DNA of 64,000 nt from assembly GCF_918797505.1 (NCBI RefSeq), contig NC_092794.1, forward strand, positions 79,273,345 to 79,337,344. Reading direction: 5' to 3'. The stretch is from Bemisia tabaci (Eukaryota; Arthropoda; Insecta; Hemiptera; Aleyrodidae). Below the pieces are notes generated by a model. That model worked only from the letters and a program-made list of their open reading frames with translations, did no database searches and had not been told where the DNA came from. Shown in pieces: positions 56,396 to 64,000 of the stretch (position 1 is the stretch's first letter; each line of letters starts with the position of its first letter). The position numbers and the translations under genes were made by a program.

Positions 56396-59113
56396 TATGT
56401 GATAAGCAGTGGCGGCAAGTTGTCGTCTCCAGGTACTGCAAATGTTAGCCGATGTATAGAGAGGTTATCACCAAGGATATCCTGCATTCGTTAGCATCTC
56501 AATTTTATCAATCCAATGAAATAGTAGCATATAGATGCATACCTTCTGCAGAGGTCAATATGAAAGACCTTGATTTGAAGAATTTTATCCAATTACAGGC
56601 AAATTAGACGATTCAATCAACTTCTGACACAGAATCAAGGAGACTTGCTAATAATCAAATTAACAGTAATGTTTGAAGTCAAGTATCTTTGATTTTGTGC
56701 CACTGAGTTGCTTTCATTATACTCGTTCAACAAGGGGCAACAATGGAGTGAAGCATAGCTTCTTTAAGTAGACACATACGCACAACTGACGGGTGAATGT
56801 GAAAGCCAATTTTCCAATATAAAGCATTACAAGTCTATAGAAACATCGAGGCTTTATGCACCAGTAGCATGATACACTGAGAAGAGACACAGCAACTCCA
56901 GAGAAGTTCGGCTGCTAGCAAAATTTTAGGAGAAAGTGGAAACGCAAATTCATCCCCACAGATTGAGACCCCGACAGACATCATCATATTGAGAGGAAGG
57001 ATGATTTTCTGGTGGATAGTTGCTGAATCTGATTAACGAGAAATAGTATCTAGGACTCACTATAGTGGAATATCATCAATCATTCATGAACCATTACTTG
57101 AAAAGATCACCAGATCAGGGTAGATCAGGGCCGCTGGGAAGAAATAACAGGTTGCGATCTGAGTACTTACTGTGACAACTAAATTTATCAAGAGTGCGGG
57201 AATCATAAAAGGCTCATATAGAAATGGATCCAGTTATCTTCGGCTTTGATAAAATAGAAACACGTATCGATTAATCTATCTTATTCTTAATGGTAAAATA
57301 TTTAAATTTTAAAGCCATAATAGCAGAAATATAACCTAAAATTTTGTTTCTGGAGTCGGCGCTCGCCATCCACCGCGCGGTTCTACGATTTGTATTCAAA
57401 TTCAAATGATTTAAGAAGAATTGACATACTCTCTTTCTTTCAATAAATTCTCCTTTCGAAGTCCATATAAGTCTGCAAACGTTTCAAAAGTTCCATTTAT
57501 GAAGTCTAAAGGTTCTAACTATCTCTAGTTCAATGGGTTTTATCCTCCCATAACTTCCACAGCCGTGTCCTTAGGTCCGCTTCAAAAATGACGTTTTTAG
57601 CGATTTTCTCCCTTATGCCTCATTTATTCAAAAATTCCTTGAGTTGGGCCCTGCATTATAATTAGTAGTTTCAAAATATCTGTAGTTTTAGAGGGTTTTT
57701 TTCTACGGTTATAGCTGTGGGTTGTTCTAAATGAACACGCCCACCTTCCGCGGCCGACCGTTTCGCGGGCCCCGTATCTGCTCAACAATTCCATCATCGT
57801 CATGTTGTGGGGTCCAAAATTTGTCGTTAAAGCTTAATAACTTTTTTAATATTTAACTGAATTCAACAAACGAGGGCATTACGAGTAGAGCTGAGCATAT
57901 TCTACCCAAATATTATAGGATTTTTGGGCTTTACTCTACGACCTAATTAGCAGGAGAGCTAAATGGACCGCAAACCGTGCAGAAAAACCCCGATCGAGTT
58001 TCTTCATGTATAACTAGTTAGGCAGCAGCCACCCGTCTTTTTTTTTTTTTTTTTTTTTTTTTGTCGTCAAATTTTTAGGGGGAGTTTTTTAGAATTGGGC
58101 CGGGGTGGCTACCCGCACCTAGAATTTTTTTAAGTGTGTTATACCTTCTCAAATGTAGAGCAATTAATGGTGCCAAAGAGAGGAGAACACAAAATCAACC
58201 ATTTAAAACAGAATGTAAGCTTGGTACAGGGTCCTTACTATTCAAAGAAAATAAGATAGTCAGGGAAAGCCCCCCCCCCCAAAAAAAAAAAAAAAAAAAT
58301 ATATAGAATTTCATATTAGTAGGAATATTTTTCAATGCTAAACTGAAAAGTTTCCCCTATTTATAACCTGTTCCGCTTATTATTTTGTCAAGACAATATG
58401 TGTTGTAGTGCCTAATTTCTACCCCTGTCTAGAGGTCCATTATGAGCTATCCAAAACCCGTACAATTTTGAAACTGAACAAGTCTTTTGCGACAACGAAG
58501 TAGGTGTACTGGGAGGATATCTCAGATGATCTTTGAATTGAAATGATCATATTTTTAGTTATACTTTATTTTTTCATTCCGGTTTTTTGTGCAATATTTC
58601 ACCACGTACATGTTCAACCCTGAGACTCAACAATAGGGAGGACTCAAGTGCATTGCTGAGCTCCATAGGATTAGGAGAAACCTAAAATCAGCGTCTACTA
58701 CGGAAACTTGAAGCTTTCGAGGTTCAACAAAATAGTCGAAGAATACATATCTGCAGTTGCAGTGTTGCAAATCTCTGTTTATATTTTACTCTATTAAAAG
58801 AAAAGCAGTAAAAAATTTCGCTTTTTATTGTCCTTATTTTTAAAGAAATAATTGAGGAAACTTTTGGAGAAATATTTTGGTCCGTCTCCCCCCCTCCCTT
58901 GCAAGAAACAAAACATAATAGGCAATTATTTAATATTGCGAAGTAGATGCACATTTCTACTTCAGCCAAAAATATGATTAAATTTTCTGTTGTTCTACTC
59001 TATCTCTCAGGGAGGGCTATTTTGCCCATCAGTTGCATACAGTTGTGCAAAACCTGATCACTATGAAGTTGCAAAGAAATAAAGCGAATATAAAATATGA
59101 AAAGAAAGTTTGT
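56396..59113. other. No gene seen
   Basis: 2.7 kb with a poly(T) of about 24 (58038-58062) and a C10/A18 run (about 58271-58298). The part near 57720-57800 (CGCGGCCGACCGTTTCGCGGG) resembles the repeat-type sequence at the right window edge. I found no convincing exons, though short ones could be missed. Confidence 0.4.
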
Positions 59114-59119
59114 TTATTA
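59114..59119 (-). terminator. Polyadenylation signal AATAAA
   Basis: AATAAA on the minus strand, about 320 nt downstream of the stop codon of the exon at 59436-59555. A plausible 3' end for that transcript. Confidence 0.5.
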
Positions 59120-59435
59120 CAACCTAAAAAAGTTACAGGTCAGCCTGTGTTACTCCCTACCGGAGGACACTACCTGAAGCTTTCAGCTCATTGCAAAAAC
59201 TGAAAATAAATAGGAAGAGTTCACAATACAAAACAATTATTTTTCTTCCAGAATCTTGGTTGTTGCAAGAAGTAAATGAAACAAGCTCAGCAAGAGAATA
59301 CCTAAAACAAAAATTGGTGAGCACAGCTAACTTACAAAGGATAAAATCTTTATCACATGAATATAAGTTTTTCACTGGCAAAAAATTCAGATAATTAACT
59401 TTGTACAATTAAAGACCATGTAATACAAAAATTCT

Positions 59436-59555
59436 TCAAAGGTCCATGGTTGCTGAGTTAAGCTGATCACTGAATTCGGTGTAGAGCCTTTGCACTTGCA
59501 AGGAGGAAGCTGCTTCATTCAAGGCTGAGCGCAGGAGTTCATGCTTAGACAAACC
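59436..59555 (-). CDS. Terminal coding exon of an unrecognised host gene
   Basis: On the minus strand the sequence CTTTTATTTTTAG ends at 59556, a good splice acceptor. The next 120 nt form 39 open codons and a TGA at 59436-59438. The peptide begins GLSKHELLRSALNEAASSLQ and ends LNSATMDL. It is balanced in composition and predicted helical, unlike the low-complexity shadow ORFs around it. An AATAAA lies 320 nt downstream. Upstream exons would lie to the right; the next 4 kb contain foldbacks, so the intron is long or the exon lies outside the window. I do not recognise the protein. Phase at the acceptor is taken as zero, because that frame is fully open. Confidence 0.55.
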   Translation of the reverse strand, partial: GLSKHELLRSALNEAASSLQVQRLYTEFSDQLNSATMDL

Positions 59556-59977
59556 CTAAAAATAAAAGAAGAATTTTTCAGATTCTTAGAGGACCAGTTG
59601 AAAGATATAGTGCGGTGGCTAATTACCAAAAAAGAGTAAATAGTGGCAAATCGTGATACAGTTTAGCGGCTTTCAGGGATCAAACTAGATGACATTTGAA
59701 GAGTTTTGCGTCGAAGGGCCATTTCAAATTTACTGGCAGATCCAAAATGGCGTCCAGGCACGTACTTTGAGCCGCTATAGATCGAGATCCACTGGACCGA
59801 TCTAATTTTCCTTTTTTTTTGTTTAAAAGTAATATAAAGGTACGTACAACAAAATTACAAAATTTTTGATTTTGACAATATGCAGGGTGTCTTGTTCACA
59901 AAAAGTGGTTTTTGTGTATTTAGAAAAAAGCTTTTAACCCATATAACTTTTAAAAACGCATAACTACTGTCACTTAA
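59556..59977 (-). other. Probable intron sequence, no gene
   Basis: Follows the acceptor of the terminal exon on the minus strand. A CAGGGTGTCTTG terminus near 59883, after TATG, may be one end of another foldback whose partner I could not place. Confidence 0.4.
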
Positions 59978-60399
59978 GGCCTTGTCTCCACGGGACGTTT
60001 TCATGGGATTTTTCCCAAGTTCGAGTCGCAGGAATGAAACTTCTGGGATTTTTCCCAGTTACCGTCTCCACGGGACGGGGCTCTTTGCAGTCCTGCGACT
60101 AATTTGCGCGGGAAGATAAATTAGTTAAAGTCGAGTATTTGACCGGGATTAAAATAATAATTGCACTCAATTGACAATTAGACAAATTTTTTAACTAAAC
60201 AAACATGAACAATGTAGTAATGAATAAAATATCGCACAATTCGTTTTCACTTCTTCTTCTTCTCTCAGTGGGTCCTAGGGGTACAAGTACCATACTTAGT
60301 ACTGGGAAAAATATTGATTAACTCAATATTTTTCCCAACTTTGTAAGTGAGATTTTTCCGTGGGACAAATCTCGCGAAACGGCTCGTGGAGACAAGGCC
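59978..60399. mobile_element. PIF/Harbinger-like MITE, 422 bp
   Basis: The ends GGCCTTGTCTCCACGGGACG and a near-complement share GGCCTTGTCTC with 36722-37302. Flanks read CTTAA and TTAAA, consistent with a TTA/TAA target. Confidence 0.8.
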
Positions 60400-60446
60400 T
60401 TAAATATGTATCACGTTAAAGAGCGTGTTTTAAGCTTTTCAACGAT

Positions 60447-62598
60447 ATATTACATGATGGGTCTATGATATAAGGTTTCCGCGCGACGGCACAGCGCGGC
60501 CTCGCATAAATTAGCTCACGGGCATATGTTGAAAAGAAGCCTCCCGTGGAATAGTGATGGAGTAAGTGTGGAAAATGGCTTAATCTCTTCTTTTCGATGT
60601 GTAGAAAAATAATTTTAATGTTGTCAAGCTCAATTTTCTGTCCGGCCCCTCCATTTCAAGATGGCGGCCAAAATGGGGGCTTGGCCCAGAAAAGACAAAA
60701 ATATTTAGCCAATATTGTTTGAATATTTATTCAAACATTGGGCCAATATTGGTTAAATATTGAGCCAATGTTAAAAGTGTACACCATATTTTCTTTTGGC
60801 ATAAATACCGTGCCAATACTTTAAAATACTTTGTTAATACTGTGAAAATATTTTTCTAATATTTTGGGTAAACATATTACCTTTAAAAATACTAAATAAA
60901 GATTCTTTAAATATTTTTTAAAAAGATAATTTTGATTAAAACATTATCAAAATATTGTCAGTATTGTAAATATTGCGACAATACTGACAATATTTGCCCA
61001 ATATTGTAAAAATATTATGTCTTATCTGGGGGGGGGGGGGGGGGTTGAAGATGTTGGAATTTGTTTTTGATGTCGTATATCGGGCCTATCTCTATGTATT
61101 TTGGTCGTAGAATCCAAATTTGAGGTCCAAAATTGTCTCCGGCGTTTATTGAAGCCCAAAAATTTTAATATGGTGGCCAAATGGCTGCCGTAGAGGGTTG
61201 AAATATTTTGTTGAGGCTCGTATCGTCGAGTGAGGTGTCCCTGCATGGGTTTTTTAGGTCGTAAATTCCACTAATGAGGTCGAAAAACCTAAACGGGCCC
61301 ATAAAAGTTCTCTAAGAACCAAAATGGTGGCCGACATGCCTGCCGCTCAGATGGTGAGAACGATAGAGAAGTTACCTTTCTGTCATAGAGGGATTGGCTA
61401 ATGGTGGACTTTTTGGTATCGATTTATCTTAAGCCTCAGCTTACTTTCTGATTTTAATAAAAACAATTTTTAAAATTGTGGTGAGAATCCCGCTCCGTCA
61501 AGTTGGAATTCCTTTTTGTCCGCTGAACTCCCAAGGGTGACCGTTGTATTCAGAATGAAGTAATTTGCCCTTTCATCGGGAAAAGCATCTTCTTGGGAAA
61601 AATCAGAGAATACGTTCTTGAGCATGTCCTCGATGTACTGCAGATTGCTGCCGCTACCACTCCGATGTACTAGATGACTACATCCGGAATCAGCCAAGTA
61701 CATAACATGCACGAAAAAACGTAATTGTATGAAAGGTAACTTCTCTACCGTTCTCATTATCTGAGCGGCAGCCATGTTGGCCACCATTTTGGTTCTTAGA
61801 GAACTTCTCTGGGCCTGTTTGGGTTTTTGGACCTCATTTGTGGAATTTACAAACCAAAAAACCCATGCAGGGACACCTCACTCGACGATAGAGCCTCAAC
61901 AAAATATTTCAACCCGCTACGGCAGTCATTTGGCCGCCATATTGAGTTTTTTGGGCTTCAATAAACCTGTAGTGCAATTTTGACCTCATCGGTGAGATCT
62001 ACGACCCAGAAACCCTATGAAAGATATCCGACTCGGCACTTTTACGCAACTCTCGGAGATTTGACCCTACCGTGGAAATTTTGGCGGCCATATTGGATTT
62101 TGGGCATCCCTTTGAGCCGGAGACAATTTTGGACCTCAAATTCGGATTCTACGACCAAACTTACAAACAGATGGACCCCATACACGACATCAAAAACAAA
62201 TTCCAACATCTTCAACCCCGAGCCCTCATTTTGGCCGCCATCTTGGAATGGAGGAGCTGGACGGAAAATTGAGCTTGACAACATCAAAATTGGACTGTAT
62301 TTTGCAATTCGGAACTATAAATTCTAGCCCGATTTAAAAACAACGTATTTGCCATTAGTTTCCCCACGCATATACGTGTTTTTCCAGGAGAGTCAGAATT
62401 TATTGTTCCAAATTGCAAAATGCAGTTCAATTATTTATCTACACATCGAAAAGAAGAGATTAGGCCATTTTCCACACTTACTCCATTTACTATTCCACAG
62501 GAGGCTTCTTTTCAACATATGCCTATGGACTAATTTATGCAGGGCCGCGCAGATCGCAGTGGCGCGGAAACCTTAAATCAGAGACCCATCATGTAATA
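60447..62598. mobile_element. Foldback element, about 2.15 kb
   Basis: The left arm from TACATGATGGGTC (60447) and the right arm ending GACCCATCATGTA (62598) are inverted. Blocks such as GCATATGTTGAAAAGAAGCC, TTGTCAAGCTCAATTTTC and GTTGAAGATGTTGGAATTTG have complements in the right arm. The left arm contains an AATATT-rich insert (60700-61020) and a G run (61029-61043) absent from the right arm. Frames of 60-115 residues are repeat translations. Confidence 0.82.
60700..61020. repeat. AATATT-rich repeat tract
   Basis: Dense short repeats of CAATATTG, AATATT, CAATACTG and related words for about 320 bp, with little other sequence. Not mirrored in the right arm of the surrounding foldback. Confidence 0.8.
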
Positions 62599-63410
62599 CA
62601 GGGTGTTTCAGACCACCCGTACCAGGCCTTTTTCTCGGTTGTTTTAAGTCGTACGAAGTCAGGGACCGCGGGGTTAAATAGGGAATTGAACCCAAGGAAT
62701 CTGAATTTCGTGGTCCCCCCCCCCCCCCCCCACTCACCCTTAGGGAGTAAATGGGGGGGGGGAGGGTCACGACGCTAAAAGTTACTGTTCCAGACCGAAT
62801 TGCGGATTAATCGCATCAGAATTGAAAAGCACGGAAAATTTCACGTGAAATTGACCCCTAAAAATCCATAATCGGCCCATCCAAGGCCCAAAAATGACCC
62901 CCTAAAGAGGATGACAGTACCCCCCCTCCATAATTTCTCTTTGGTCTCAAAATTGACGTAGATTCTCCAGAAAAAGATGGTTTCCCAGGTAATCAACCCC
63001 GAGAAATCCAAATGTCATGGTCCCGAAGCTCCTCTATCCCCCCTTGGGGAGTAAACGGGGGGCCCAATTTTAAAAATCGCGGCTCCTTTCCGAATCGCAA
63101 ATTGATTGCATCTAAATTGAGGAGCAGAACAAATTGAGGAGCAAATTGATACAATCAATTTGCGATTCGGAAAGGAGCCCCGATTTTTAAAATTGGGCCC
63201 CCCGTTTACTCCCCAAAGGGAGATAGAGGAACTTCGGGACCATGAAATTTGGATTTCTCGGGGTCGATTACCCGGGAAACCATCTTTTTCTGGAGAATCT
63301 ACGTCAATTTTGGGATCAAAGAGAAATTATGGAGGGGGGTACTGTCCCCTTCTTTAGGGGGCCTAGGATGGGCCGATTAGGGATTTTTAGAGGTCAATTT
63401 CACGTGAAAG
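62599..63410. mobile_element. Foldback (CAGGGTG family 1), right-truncated copy
   Basis: The left end CAGGGTGTTTCAGACCACCC is the complement of the terminus at 1528. The arms pair around about 63125 (GAGGAGC/ATTGATTGCATC region) and pairing continues to about 63410 (AATTTCACGTGAAA), after which the right arm is lost. Homopolymer C and G runs lie near 62715-62762. Confidence 0.82.
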
Positions 63411-64000
63411 AGCCGTATGCAAAAACGACATTTTTCGCCCCCCCCCCCTCCCACTAAAACTTATTCAAACTTCGTCTATTAGTTACTAATACTGGAGCGT
63501 TTCTTTCCCAAAATTTTCAGACCCCCAAAAAATTTTGGGGGGCGCTAGGGGGGGGGATGGAAGTCAAAACCTGTGAACTCTATATCTCTCGAACGAAGAA
63601 AGATATCGAGGTCCGGTTTGAACGACAAATCGTCTAAAATTGCATAATTCGAGATTCTATGGGTCAAAATCCCGATATCACATTGTAAAGGCAACATATG
63701 TGTTTTTTTTCCAGTTTTTAGGTCTAGAAAATTTCTTTTGAACGAAAAATGTACGAAGATCTCAATTTTTTATTTGAAACTAAACTGGTTTTTTTTTTTT
63801 AAATTGTTCGTCTTTTTCCGCATCCAACGAGTGGTCCATTAAGATGGGGAACCAAACGGTTCCGGAGTTATGATCGATTGAAGTTTCCGCTCAACGCGCG
63901 CCGACCGATTTTCGCGGGCAGAGTCGGATTTGACTGTTATTAAATCAGATTGAATGTTCAAACTGACCAAAATGCATTATTAGGGACTCTTGAGGGTCGC
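63411..64000. other. Unassigned repeat-like sequence at window edge
   Basis: Contains AAAAAATTTTGGGGGGCGC and TATATCTCTCGAACGAAGAAAGATATCG, which resemble arm sequences of the foldback families, but no partner lies in the window. No gene seen. Confidence 0.4.

Overview
This is eukaryotic, probably insect, intergenic DNA made largely of transposable elements. The grounds are a copia-type LTR element whose primer-binding site matches the anticodon region of initiator tRNA-Met (known from insect copia), an errantivirus-like LTR element with an F-type envelope, dense foldback elements and MITEs, AT-rich sequence with long homopolymer runs, and eukaryotic splice and polyadenylation signals. A hemipteran host is only a guess; no sequence here fixes the species. 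Nothing looks prokaryotic: there are no operons, rRNA genes or CRISPR arrays.

Layout: 0.2-0.9 kb is a 350-bp tandem repeat and 0.9-1.5 kb a foldback half. 2.3-7.6 kb is a complete but inactivated copia element with 230-bp LTRs. 7.6-10.8 kb is a 3-kb foldback. 11-20 kb holds small TIR elements (hAT-like MITEs, a 1.2-kb hAT-like element, foldbacks at 12.8, 14.9 and 18.1 kb) and a decayed pseudogene at 17.4 kb. 20.8-33 kb is an inverted duplication whose two arms were each hit by a different transposon, so each arm is the empty site of the other. Inside lie a 1.3-kb perfect-looking foldback and two copies of a 2.33-kb element with subterminal GCATAAAC repeats. 33.7-38.1 kb is a foldback whose arms are tandem arrays of a ~170-bp unit. 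38.2-39.1 kb is another foldback. 39.3-50.0 kb is a 3.6-kb foldback split by a very young 7.16-kb errantivirus-like element that keeps a gag start and most of env but has no pol. 50-54 kb holds a likely host gene (mitochondrial ribosomal protein bL33m, minus strand) and a three-deep nest of MITEs with matching target duplications. 54.9-56.4 kb is a foldback fragment. 59.1-59.6 kb is the last exon and poly(A) signal of an unrecognised host gene (minus strand). 60-63.4 kb is two more foldbacks.

Only two stretches look like functional host coding sequence: the bL33m ORF and the terminal exon at 59.4-59.6 kb. Neither LTR element is intact. The copia has an in-frame stop, a frameshift and an altered integrase zinc finger. 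The errantivirus-like element lacks protease, reverse transcriptase, RNase H and integrase and has a frameshift in env, yet its LTRs are almost identical, so it probably moved recently using enzymes supplied in trans. The clearest unusual points are this pol-less gag-env element, the reciprocal empty sites, and the variety of foldback families sharing CAGGGT termini, one of them carrying mirrored tRNA-like promoter boxes.

All boundaries were read by eye. Coordinates of LTRs and of elements with stated target-site duplications should be accurate to a base or two. Other repeat limits are approximate.
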